Shown in pieces: positions 1 to 6,040 of a stretch of 8,828 bases of DNA. Every line of letters starts with the position of its first letter. The first letter of the stretch is position 1. The DNA comes from Candidatus Krumholzibacteriia bacterium (lineage in GTDB: Bacteria; Krumholzibacteriota; Krumholzibacteriia; LZORAL124-64-63). The translations under genes and the position numbers were made by a program. A model generated the notes under the pieces. That model was not told the DNA's origin and searched no databases. It saw only the letters and a list, made by a program, of their open reading frames with translations. Location: assembly GCA_030632925.1 (NCBI GenBank), contig DAOVTU010000085.1, positions 1 through 8,828 on the forward strand, in the 5' to 3' direction.

Positions 1-861
1 CATCTGGACCGGCATGCGGGTGGCATCGGCACGCGCGGGCCGGGCGAAACCCAGCTCGAATCCGATCGGCGCCTGCTGAACAAGCGCATCGCCGTGTTGA
101 GCAAGGCCCTCAAGGAAATTGAAACTACGCGGCATACCCAGGTGCGCTCGCGCGACAAAATTTTCAAGGCCGCCTTGGTTGGCTATACCAACGCCGGCAA
201 ATCGACTCTCATGAACGGCATCACGACCGCCGACGTGTACGTGAAGGACCAACTGTTCGCGACCCTGGATGCGACCACGCGCCGGGTCGAGGCCGACGAG
301 CGCCGCCGTTTCCTGCTGACCGATACGGTGGGTTTCATCCGGCGCTTGCCTCATCACCTGGTGGAAAGCTTCAAGGCCACGCTGCAGGAAGTGCGCGACG
401 CCGACCTGATGGTGCACGTGGTGGACGCGGGCCATGTGGATCCTGAGCACCAAATCGACTCGGTCAACAAGGTGCTCAAGGACATTGTGCCTGACGAGAA
501 GCCGATCCTGATGGTGTTCAACAAGATGGACCTGGTGGATCGCGAACTGTTCGTCAACCGGTTCAGTCGGGCCTATCCCGAGGCGCTTTTTGTTTCGGCG
601 AAAGACGAAATCGGTGCGGATGATTTGCGTGACGCCATTTTGGCGCGGGTGTTGGGCAAAGAGATGGTCCGCACGGTGCGCGTGCCCATCACGAACCTGC
701 ACTGCCTGAGCCGTTTTCACCGCACGGGATCGGTCCTGGACCAAACCTTCAACGCCGACATGTGCGACACCACCCTGCGGTTGACCCAGGAAGAATTCAA
801 CCGGCTGGTTTCCCGAGAGGGTGCGGTGCTGGTGGAGGACGAGGAGGCCGGGCCCGAATAA
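1..861 (+). CDS. hflX: GTPase HflX, C-terminal part (5' end outside window)
   Basis: HflX is a GTP-binding protein that associates with the 50S subunit and splits or rescues stalled ribosomes, especially after heat stress. The reading frame is open from base 1, so 286 codons of an expected roughly 400-430 are present. The family signature GGIGTRGPGETQLESDRR lies at residues 7-24 of the fragment, just before the G domain. The G motifs are intact: G1 GYTNAGKST (61-69), G3 DTVG (108-111), G4 NKMD (174-177) and G5 SAK (199-201). The stretch FATLDATTRR is the usual HflX switch I region. A short C-terminal domain follows and the protein ends normally at a TAA. The N-terminal domain that contacts the ribosome lies upstream of the window. 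No convincing terminator follows. The 302-base gap and the promoter-like elements suggest the pilus genes downstream are transcribed separately. Confidence 0.97.
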   Translation, partial: HLDRHAGGIGTRGPGETQLESDRRLLNKRIAVLSKALKEIETTRHTQVRSRDKIFKAALVGYTNAGKSTLMNGITTADVYVKDQLFATLDATTRRVEADERRRFLLTDTVGFIRRLPHHLVESFKATLQEVRDADLMVHVVDAGHVDPEHQIDSVNKVLKDIVPDEKPILMVFNKMDLVDRELFVNRFSRAYPEALFVSAKDEIGADDLRDAILARVLGKEMVRTVRVPITNLHCLSRFHRTGSVLDQTFNADMCDTTLRLTQEEFNRLVSREGAVLVEDEEAGPE

Positions 862-990
862 GCCACGGCCCGCCATTTGCATAAGCTTCCTTTAACGACC
901 GATATCCCGCCAAATCATTGCATTGCGCCCGCCGAATCACGGTTGAGCGTTGCTCTTTGCGTCGACCACTCCGCTGAGACCTTCCCAAAA

Positions 991-1022
991 CCTTTATAGG
1001 ACCCCTTGGGGACCCATGTGGG
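991..1022. promoter_or_regulatory. Array of three phased near-palindromic 10-bp units (candidate operator)
   Basis: Three 10-bp units, CCTTTATAGG (991-1000), CCCCTTGGGG (1002-1011) and CCCATGTGGG (1013-1022), are each separated by a single A, giving an exact 11-bp period. Each unit has four of its five base pairs in dyad symmetry. The dinucleotide CC also falls at 980 and 1024, continuing the phase for five turns. GGACCC occurs twice at the same period (999 and 1010). A fourth dyad, GCCCTGGGC (1031-1039), overlaps the -24 box of the candidate sigma54 promoter. Regularly spaced symmetric sites on one face of the helix are typical of cooperative protein binding. The binding protein is unknown; PilR or another activator or repressor is only a guess. 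Confidence 0.4.
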
Positions 1023-1035
1023 GCCGTTGTGCCCT

Positions 1036-1051
1036 GGGCATGGACCTTGCT
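1036..1051 (+). promoter_or_regulatory. Candidate sigma54 (-24/-12) promoter of the pilus operon
   Basis: The sequence GGGCATGGACCTTGCT aligns with the sigma54 consensus TGGCACG-N4-TTGCW with correct spacing. The invariant GG (1037-1038) and GC (1049-1050) are present, and 10 of 12 defined positions match; the mismatches are G for T at 1036 and T for C at 1041. Transcription would begin near 1062, leaving a leader of about 100 nt before the first pilin gene. Type IV pilin genes in Pseudomonas, Geobacter and Myxococcus are known to use sigma54 with PilR, so the context fits. No start-site evidence is available here. Confidence 0.5.
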
Positions 1052-1061
1052 GGATAAACCC

Positions 1062-1088
1062 TGAAGAAATGTGTCCTGTGGCCGATAA
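1062..1088 (+). promoter_or_regulatory. Candidate sigma28 (FliA)-like promoter
   Basis: GCCGATAA at 1081-1088 is a perfect match to the FliA -10 consensus. Exactly 11 bases upstream, TGAAGAAA (1062-1069) lies where TAAAGTTT is expected; it matches four of eight positions, including T-AAG. The element is just downstream of the sigma54-like promoter and would start transcription near 1095. The -10 match is strong, the -35 match is weak, and no flagellar gene is seen in the window. Confidence 0.3.
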
Positions 1089-1106
1089 AAGGCTTAGAAA
1101 CACGAT

Positions 1107-1135
1107 TTTCAATTACCTCGTGTGGTTTCAATTAC
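1107..1135 (+). repeat. 10-bp direct repeat in the presumed leader
   Basis: TTTCAATTAC occurs at 1107-1116 and again at 1126-1135, a spacing of 19 bp start to start. It is AT-rich against GC-rich surroundings and lies between the candidate promoters and the ribosome binding site of the first pilin gene. It could be a pair of binding sites for a regulator or RNA-binding protein, or a chance duplication. Confidence 0.45.
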
Positions 1136-1150
1136 GCAGCGAAGGGAATC

Positions 1151-1156
1151 GGGGGA
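1151..1156 (+). promoter_or_regulatory. Ribosome binding site that sets the first pilin start
   Basis: GGGGGA lies seven bases before the ATG at 1164. The upstream in-frame GTG at 1122 has no purine-rich site in front of it, and it would cut into the direct repeat. The ATG at 1164 is therefore preferred. Confidence 0.55.
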
Positions 1157-1163
1157 CCTGAAC

Positions 1164-1619
1164 ATGTTGGCAACGCTCTTAAAACTCAGGCAAAAATTGC
1201 CGGGACAACACATCCCGAAGCACGGCTTTACTCTGGTTGAGATCATGGTGGTCATCGGCATTGTCGGTGTCATCGCCTCGATTTCGGCGCCGCCGATTTT
1301 TCGCTATGTGCAATCCAACCGGCTGCAGACCAATACCGACCGGATGGCCGCTGATCTGCAGTACGCCCGCTCGCTGTCCATCGCCAGCAGCCAGATCCTG
1401 CGTTTCACCGCCACGCCCCTGGGTTACAAGTTGGAAAACCCCAACACCGGCGTCTTGATTCGCGAAACGGCATTTGGTCACGACATGGAACTGGGCGTCG
1501 CCCAGACCTCGGATTTTTATCCGTGGGGCATGGCCGACGCCACGATTTTCAACATCAGCAACGGCTCGGGAACCAAACAGGTCAACCTGTTGCCCACCGG
1601 CCTTGTGGAGGTGCATTGA
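1164..1619 (+). CDS. FimT/GspH-family minor pilin
   Basis: This is a prepilin-like protein of 151 residues, probably a minor pilin of the FimT/FimU (GspH) type that helps start pilus assembly at the inner membrane. The processing site is KHG|FTLVE: cleavage after Gly21 and Phe22 as the methylated first mature residue, with the usual Glu5 (E26). The hydrophobic helix runs to about residue 41 (IMVVIGIVGVIASIS). The following R-x-x-x-x-T-x-x-D-R-M-A-x-D-L-x-Y-A-R-S region (about 50-68) is typical of the GspH/FimT family. The mature chain of 130 residues is slightly short for the family. The start at 1164 is chosen for its ribosome binding site; it gives a 21-residue leader, longer than the 6-8 residues of classic type IVa pilins. 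The next gene begins three bases after the stop, so the two are co-transcribed. Confidence 0.88.
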   Translation: MLATLLKLRQKLPGQHIPKHGFTLVEIMVVIGIVGVIASISAPPIFRYVQSNRLQTNTDRMAADLQYARSLSIASSQILRFTATPLGYKLENPNTGVLIRETAFGHDMELGVAQTSDFYPWGMADATIFNISNGSGTKQVNLLPTGLVEVH

Positions 1620-1622
1620 GCC

Positions 1623-2039
1623 ATGCTGAAGAAATTGAATAAAACCTGGCGCCAGTTCTTGAACCAGGGGCCCTCGTCCGGACGATCAGGAGCATTGGGA
1701 CGCGAAGGCTTCACCCTGATCGAGATCCTGATGGTGTTGATGATTCTCTCGGTGGGCATCCTGCCCATCGCCGTGATCCAGCACCGGGCTCGCCAGGAAG
1801 TGAATGAGGCCGACCGCTACACCCAAGGCATCACCATCGCCTCGGCCCAGCTGGAACGCATCAAAGGCATGGGCTTTGGCAATGCGGTGGCCGACAGCGG
1901 CGCCACCGGCCAAGTGAACTGGGTCGCCAACATCGACAACGTGGGCTTTGGCCTGGACCGCATCGTGGTGACTGCCAGTTGGCAGAGCGGCGATGCCGTC
2001 GAATCTCTCACCGTCACCGACCTGGTGTCGATGCGATGA
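1623..2039 (+). CDS. pilV: PilV-like minor pilin
   Basis: A 138-residue prepilin-like protein. Cleavage is predicted at REG|FTLIE, after Gly29, with Glu5 present (E34). The hydrophobic segment EILMVLMILSVGILPI with a proline at its end, then about 20 residues later the pattern A-x-x-Q-L-E-R-I, are hallmarks of PilV (GspI-like) proteins of the tip priming complex. A GGAGG at 1607-1611 precedes the ATG by 11 bases and lies inside the end of the previous gene. The leader is basic and unusually long (29 residues). A TTG at codon 25 would give a short leader of MGREG, but its AGGAG is only two bases away, too close to be convincing. The stop overlaps the next start by an ATGA, indicating coupled translation. 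Confidence 0.87.
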   Translation: MLKKLNKTWRQFLNQGPSSGRSGALGREGFTLIEILMVLMILSVGILPIAVIQHRARQEVNEADRYTQGITIASAQLERIKGMGFGNAVADSGATGQVNWVANIDNVGFGLDRIVVTASWQSGDAVESLTVTDLVSMR

Positions 2040-2665
2040 GCGTCTTGAAAGGGAGCATGAAAATGGGGAGCCAGATGAAGAACAATCGTCCAGCTCGGGA
2101 ACGCAGCAACCGCCGGGGTTTCTCCCTGGTGGAGCTGATGATTTCCCTGGCGATTTTTGGCGTCATCATGGGCGTGGTATTCGGGTTCCTGGTAGGCGCC
2201 CGCAACAGCTATTCCGATACCCGCGAGCGGGTGCAGTACCAGCAGTCGATGCGCGCGGTGATGTCGTTGATGACCCGCGAGGTGCGCTCGACCGGGTGCG
2301 ACCCATCCAGTGTTGGCTTCGAGTCTTTTGGTATAGCAACGACCGCCTCGATGCAGTGCAGCATGGATCTCAACGGCGATGGCGATGTTACGGACAGCGG
2401 TCCGGACGAGAGCATCACCTACACCTACAACGCCGTTTCGGGCGAACTCGTGCGCTTCGATGGTGCCCTGGCCATGACCATTTTGCGCGGCCTGAACAGC
2501 TTGACGTTTACCTACTTCGACGCCAACGGCACCGTGCTGGGGGCCGTGCCCTTGAATGCCCTGGACCGGGCCACGGTGCGCTACGTGGAAATCATGATGG
2601 ACGGCGAAACCGAACGCGGCGAGCCCGTGAACTACACAACCCGTGTTGCCCTGCGGAACGGTTAA
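2036..2665 (+). CDS. pilW: PilW-like minor pilin
   Basis: A minor pilin of 209 residues of the PilW (GspJ-like) family. The prepilin site is RRG|FSLVE after Gly28, with Glu5 at E33 and the hydrophobic helix LMISLAIFGVIMGVVFGFLV. The conserved stretch Y-Q-Q-S-M-R-A-V-M-S-L-M-T-R-E-V-R-S-T-G-C follows at about 61-80, as expected for PilW. Residues 111-125, DLNGDGDVTDSGPDE, look like an EF-hand-type calcium loop (D1, N3, D5, D7). The globular part ends with beta-rich sequence. The start at 2036 overlaps the pilV stop (ATGA). An alternative ATG at 2063 has GGGAG seven bases upstream and would shorten the leader to 19 residues; a third at 2075 has GGGGAG four bases away. The true start is uncertain; the mature protein is not affected. 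Confidence 0.88.
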   Translation: MSVLKGSMKMGSQMKNNRPARERSNRRGFSLVELMISLAIFGVIMGVVFGFLVGARNSYSDTRERVQYQQSMRAVMSLMTREVRSTGCDPSSVGFESFGIATTASMQCSMDLNGDGDVTDSGPDESITYTYNAVSGELVRFDGALAMTILRGLNSLTFTYFDANGTVLGAVPLNALDRATVRYVEIMMDGETERGEPVNYTTRVALRNG

Positions 2666-2674
2666 ACGATGTAT

Positions 2675-2678
2675 GGAG
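2675..2678 (+). promoter_or_regulatory. Ribosome binding site for pilX
   Basis: GGAG lies five bases before the ATG at 2684. An earlier in-frame ATG at 2669 has no comparable site, so 2684 is preferred. Confidence 0.4.
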
Positions 2679-2683
2679 ATGAC

Positions 2684-3172
2684 ATGCAGAACACTGAGAT
2701 GAATTGCGAAGAAATGAATCGCGAAGAAATGAACCGTGAAGGCTTCGCCATGGTGACCACCCTGTTGGTGGTGCTGATTCTGAGCGTGCTGGCCGTTGGC
2801 GCGGTCTGGATGGCGACCTCGGAAAAGAAGACGTCCTTCGCCGAAGGCGTGCATGTGGCTTCGGTCTTTGCGGCCGATGCTGGCGGTGAGTCGGGCATCA
2901 ATTTCATCCGGCTTTCGGATTCCCCTCCGGTTGTAACCGACTTTGCCACGATGAACGTGCGCAATCAGGGGGATACAGCGTTGGAAGGCTCACAGAGCTA
3001 CTCATACAACGCGACCTTTATAAACAATCCTCCCATTGGAAAACCCAAGCCGGGTTGGGGGATGGACTACCAGGATTTCGATTACCGAATCGGATCCCGT
3101 GGGACTGCTGGTCAAAAAGGTGACAGCGGGGTGGATGTGGTCCTCAGCCGTATGTTTAGGACGGGCTACTGA
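2684..3172 (+). CDS. pilX: PilX-like minor pilin
   Basis: A 162-residue protein with the PilX N-terminal pattern. After REG|F (Gly20/Phe21) comes AMVTTLLVVLILSVLAVGAV, a hydrophobic helix with Thr instead of Glu at mature position 5. PilX and GspK proteins often lack Glu5, and the position between pilW and pilY1 is that of pilX. Family members act with PilV and PilW at the pilus tip and help recruit PilY1. The leader is odd: it is acidic and contains a triplicated EMN(C/R)E unit encoded by 15-bp tandem repeats, where pilin leaders are normally basic. Any of the repeated ATGs at 2699, 2714 or 2729 could also start translation, the last giving a five-residue leader MNREG. The C-terminal half (about 88-162) has no recognisable motif. 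Confidence 0.8.
   Translation: MQNTEMNCEEMNREEMNREGFAMVTTLLVVLILSVLAVGAVWMATSEKKTSFAEGVHVASVFAADAGGESGINFIRLSDSPPVVTDFATMNVRNQGDTALEGSQSYSYNATFINNPPIGKPKPGWGMDYQDFDYRIGSRGTAGQKGDSGVDVVLSRMFRTGY
2696..2740 (+). repeat. Three tandem 15-bp units in the pilX leader
   Basis: The units GAGATGAATTGCGAA (2696-2710), GAAATGAATCGCGAA (2711-2725) and GAAATGAACCGTGAA (2726-2740) encode EMNCE, EMNRE and EMNRE. Each carries an in-frame ATG, and a purine-rich GCGAAGAA precedes the second and third ATGs. Gain or loss of units keeps the frame and changes only the cleaved leader. Confidence 0.9.
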
Positions 3173-3235
3173 TCGCATTCGACAATTCGGGGGATGAACT
3201 GACGTGGTAAAAGGGCAAATGTCCAAAATGTCGGC

Positions 3236-3240
3236 AGGAG
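3236..3240 (+). promoter_or_regulatory. Ribosome binding site that sets the pilY1 start
   Basis: AGGAG lies eight bases before the ATG at 3249. That start places the signal peptide at the N-terminus. The upstream in-frame GTG (3204) and ATG (3219) would add a polar extension in front of the signal peptide. Confidence 0.6.
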
Positions 3241-3248
3241 ACAATAGA

Positions 3249-5993
3249 ATGAAGAACTCAAAACACAATCAGAACCGGGCCGTAGCCAGTTCGCTGTTGG
3301 TGGGCGTTTTGCTCATTGCGAGCTTGGCCCCGACCGCAGGTTCCGCCCAGGAAGTCTGTGAGATTCCCCTGTTTGTGCAGCAGAATCTGGTGGGCGCCAA
3401 CGTGATGATCCTGGCGGATAATTCGGGCTCGATGAACGAGGTGACTTATCACTTGGATTACAATTCGCATGTCGTTTATTCAGGCTGGTTCACCACCGAT
3501 GCGACGTATTTCGTGGCGAAGGACGGGACTTTTGAACCGATGGATTTCAACGGCACCTTTCCGTCGGCACCATCGGCGTCGTTGATCAACTCTGACAACG
3601 GCGAAGACGGACGTTACTTGGGCAACTACCTGAACTGGGTCTACTTCAACGCGACAGTGGACCAGCGGGCAGCCATTCCCCAGGTGACCCGTATCCAGGT
3701 CCTGAAAGAGGTCTTGGCTCTGGTGATTCAGCGTTCGGCCCGGCTGCGCTTCGGCCTGACGGTGTTCCAGAACAACGACGGTGGCAACATCATCGGCAAG
3801 TGTGGCGTGAGCCATGTTTCGTTGCAGGCCCAGATCGCTGGCATGACAGCCAACACCTGGACACCTCTCGGCGAGGCCGCCGAAACCATTCTGGACTACT
3901 TTTCCTATGATGGCCCCGACGCAGCCATTCAGGTGCCTTGCCAGTACAACTTCGCCATCATCATCACCGATGGCGAACCGACCCTGGACATTGACGTCAG
4001 CGCCTATCTGCATGATGCCGATGGTGATGGAAATGATCCCGGCTCCTGCACGAGCATCGGCTCGGAACTGCCGGATTTCTATGACTGCAGTGACCACCTT
4101 GACGATGTGGTCTGGTGGATGAACAAGAAGGACCTGCGCCCCGACCTGGACGGCGAGCAGAACATAGCCACCTACGTGGTGGGCTTCCATCAGGACCTTC
4201 CCTTGTTGCAGGAAACCGCCGACAATGGTGATGGACTGTTCTTCTATGCCGAAAACGCCATGCAGTTGTCCATGAGTATCGAGTACGCCGTGCAGGACAT
4301 CCTGCGCCGCATCTCGGCTGGTAGTGCGGTGGCTGTGGTTTCGACCGAGCGCGGCACCGATGACCGCCTGTACCGAGGCAAGTTCATGCCCATCGATTGG
4401 GATGGCTTCCTGGAAAGTTATTCCCTGCCTTACACCGACGGCGACGCTGCGGTGTGGGAAGCCGGATCACTTCTGGCCGCTCGCTCGCCCGCAACCCGAA
4501 AAATCTACACCGGCCTGGGCGGCACGACCTACGAGTTTACGCCCGGCAACGCCGCCACTCTTATGGCGGCCATGAAAGTGTCGACCGTTGATACGGCCTC
4601 CAATCTCATTGACTGGGGCCGCGGCAACGACGTGAACGGCTTCCGCAACCGTCGGGGCTGGGTCCTGGGTGATATTGTGCACTCGACACCGGTTGTGGTC
4701 GGCGCTCCCAGCGATTTGGTGATCGAAGAAAGTTACCAGAATTTCCAGGCCGCCAACCAGAACCGCCGCAAGATGGTTTATGTGGGAGCCAACGACGGCA
4801 TGTTGCACGCCTTTGACGCCGACAACGGTGAAGAGGCGTGGGCTTTCGTGCCGGAATTTGCCCTGCCGGTTTTCTCGGCCATGGCCGATTCCTACTACTG
4901 TCACCGCTACTCGTGTGACCAGACCGTCAGCGTGAAAGACGTCCTGCTGGGCGGCGTGTGGCGCACAATCCTGGTTTCCGGTGGCCGTGAAGGTGGCGCG
5001 AGCCTTTTTGCCATGGACATCACCGACCCGAATTCCCCGAGCCTGTTGTGGCAGTCTGACCTGCCCAATGGCATGAAGTACCACTCCGAAGTGGAAATCG
5101 GCTCCATCGGTGGCCATCCAGTGGCCCTGGTGGGCAGTGGTTTGGATGTTACACTGGGCGAAGCCTACATGTATTCCTTCGACCTTGCGAGTGGCACTCT
5201 CCTGGGCGAACGCCAGTTGAGCACCGACAGCAAATTGCGCAACAAGACCACCCGTCCGGTTCTGGTTGACCTGAATCTCGACGGGCAGGTAGACCTGGTC
5301 TACGCCGCCGACTACCTCGGCAGCCTGTGGCGCATGGAGACCAACAACGATCCGAACCCGGCCAATTGGTCGACGACGGAGCTCTACGCGGGTGCTGATT
5401 TTATCACCGCCGACCCGGTGGCGGCCTATGGTCCCAACGGTGATGTGTATCTCTACTTCGGTTCCGGTGCCTATATGGAAGAAACCGATATGCTCACGAT
5501 CGAGCCGCAGAGTTTCTTCTGTATCTTCGACAACCATGCCGGCTTGACCTATGACAAACGGGATCTGCAAGACCAGACCTCCGCCATCAATGATGTCACG
5601 GCCGACAACGGTTGGTACGTGGAACTTTGGAGTGAAGTGGGCGAGCGCGTGACCGAGCAAGCGGTGGTGGTGGCTGAAACCGTCATCTTCACTTCGTTTG
5701 CGCCGACTCTCGACGCCTGTGTCGCTGGTGGTACTTCGTATCTGTACCAGCTGAAGTATGACGACGGTGGCCTGGCCGAGGGGCAAGACACCCCTGCGGA
5801 CCGTGTGGAGAGCCTGGGCGAAGGCATCGCCTCGTATCCGGTGGTCGATTTAACCGAAGGTACGGTTGTTGTGCAGTCCAGTGACGCGAGCATCAACATT
5901 GCACCGATTGCCTCGATCTACCAGCGCCTGACGGTGCGTTCGTGGCAGGAAAGCTTCGATCACGTGATGCCCGTGTCGGCGCCGGTGAACTGA
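3249..5993 (+). CDS. pilY1: PilY1-family pilus tip adhesin/biogenesis factor
   Basis: A large exported protein of 914 residues. PilY1 proteins sit on the minor-pilin tip complex, promote pilus extension against retraction, and serve in adhesion and surface sensing. A signal peptide (about 1-34, ending TAGSAQ) is followed by a von Willebrand A-like domain. Its MIDAS is complete: D57-N-S59-G-S61, T205 (TPLGE) and D241 (TDGEP), with a roughly 140-residue insertion containing the PilY1/PilC-typical GNYLNW (125-130). A calcium-type loop DADGDGND lies at 256-263. The C-terminal half is the PilY1 beta-propeller: GDIVHSTPVVVG from 474, RKMVYVGANDGMLHAFD from about 507, and the family calcium site DLNLDGQVD at 674-682. 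I count nine cysteines in the mature part, including YYCHRYSC. It is shorter than P. aeruginosa PilY1 (about 1160). A 76-base gap follows pilX; the next gene starts 47 bases after the stop. Confidence 0.94.
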   Translation: MKNSKHNQNRAVASSLLVGVLLIASLAPTAGSAQEVCEIPLFVQQNLVGANVMILADNSGSMNEVTYHLDYNSHVVYSGWFTTDATYFVAKDGTFEPMDFNGTFPSAPSASLINSDNGEDGRYLGNYLNWVYFNATVDQRAAIPQVTRIQVLKEVLALVIQRSARLRFGLTVFQNNDGGNIIGKCGVSHVSLQAQIAGMTANTWTPLGEAAETILDYFSYDGPDAAIQVPCQYNFAIIITDGEPTLDIDVSAYLHDADGDGNDPGSCTSIGSELPDFYDCSDHLDDVVWWMNKKDLRPDLDGEQNIATYVVGFHQDLPLLQETADNGDGLFFYAENAMQLSMSIEYAVQDILRRISAGSAVAVVSTERGTDDRLYRGKFMPIDWDGFLESYSLPYTDGDAAVWEAGSLLAARSPATRKIYTGLGGTTYEFTPGNAATLMAAMKVSTVDTASNLIDWGRGNDVNGFRNRRGWVLGDIVHSTPVVVGAPSDLVIEESYQNFQAANQNRRKMVYVGANDGMLHAFDADNGEEAWAFVPEFALPVFSAMADSYYCHRYSCDQTVSVKDVLLGGVWRTILVSGGREGGASLFAMDITDPNSPSLLWQSDLPNGMKYHSEVEIGSIGGHPVALVGSGLDVTLGEAYMYSFDLASGTLLGERQLSTDSKLRNKTTRPVLVDLNLDGQVDLVYAADYLGSLWRMETNNDPNPANWSTTELYAGADFITADPVAAYGPNGDVYLYFGSGAYMEETDMLTIEPQSFFCIFDNHAGLTYDKRDLQDQTSAINDVTADNGWYVELWSEVGERVTEQAVVVAETVIFTSFAPTLDACVAGGTSYLYQLKYDDGGLAEGQDTPADRVESLGEGIASYPVVDLTEGTVVVQSSDASINIAPIASIYQRLTVRSWQESFDHVMPVSAPVN

Positions 5994-6027
5994 TGAAACG
6001 GAATTTTAAGCAACGTGATCCCAATAG

Positions 6028-6033
6028 AGGAGG
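6028..6033 (+). promoter_or_regulatory. Strong ribosome binding site for the last operon gene
   Basis: A perfect AGGAGG lies seven bases before the ATG at 6041. It is the best match to the anti-Shine-Dalgarno in the operon and favours this start over the ATG at 5993, which overlaps the pilY1 stop. Confidence 0.7.
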
Positions 6034-6040
6034 CTTTCAC

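Larger units (their letters stand above)
862..1163. other. Non-coding region between hflX and the pilus operon
   Basis: This stretch has no credible gene. Its first 120 bases show nothing I can name. From about 980 to 1163 it carries, in order, an array of phased near-palindromes, a sigma54-type promoter, a sigma28-like promoter, a 10-bp direct repeat and the ribosome binding site of the first pilin gene; each is listed separately. The order, all pointing toward the plus-strand operon, supports the view that this is its control region. Confidence 0.7.

Noticed and set aside
849..872. CGGGCC/GGCCCG hairpin across the hflX stop as terminator
   Set aside because: Only a 6-bp stem with a 12-base loop and no U-tract after it.
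1016..1057. 13-codon ORF before the pilus operon (possible leader peptide)
   Set aside because: Poorly spaced purine site, no attenuator-like hairpins after it, and it lies upstream of the predicted transcription start.
1055..1088. TAAA at 1055-1058 as the -35 half of the sigma28-like promoter
   Set aside because: Its spacing to GCCGATAA is 22 bases rather than about 15, so the TGAAG at 1062 is the better, though weaker, partner.
1122..1163. GTG at 1122 as the start of the first pilin gene
   Set aside because: No ribosome binding site; the ATG at 1164 has GGGGGA at good spacing.
1817..2854. Long open frame antisense to pilV/pilW/pilX (about 345 codons)
   Set aside because: Very His-rich without recognisable motif; three well-supported pilin genes lie on the other strand, and part of its apparent repeat is just the pilX 15-bp repeat read backwards.
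4467..5786. Long open frame antisense to pilY1 (about 440 codons)
   Set aside because: It mirrors the codon pattern of pilY1, shows no domain or ribosome binding site, and has low-complexity His/Gly/Val-rich composition typical of shadow frames in GC-rich genes.
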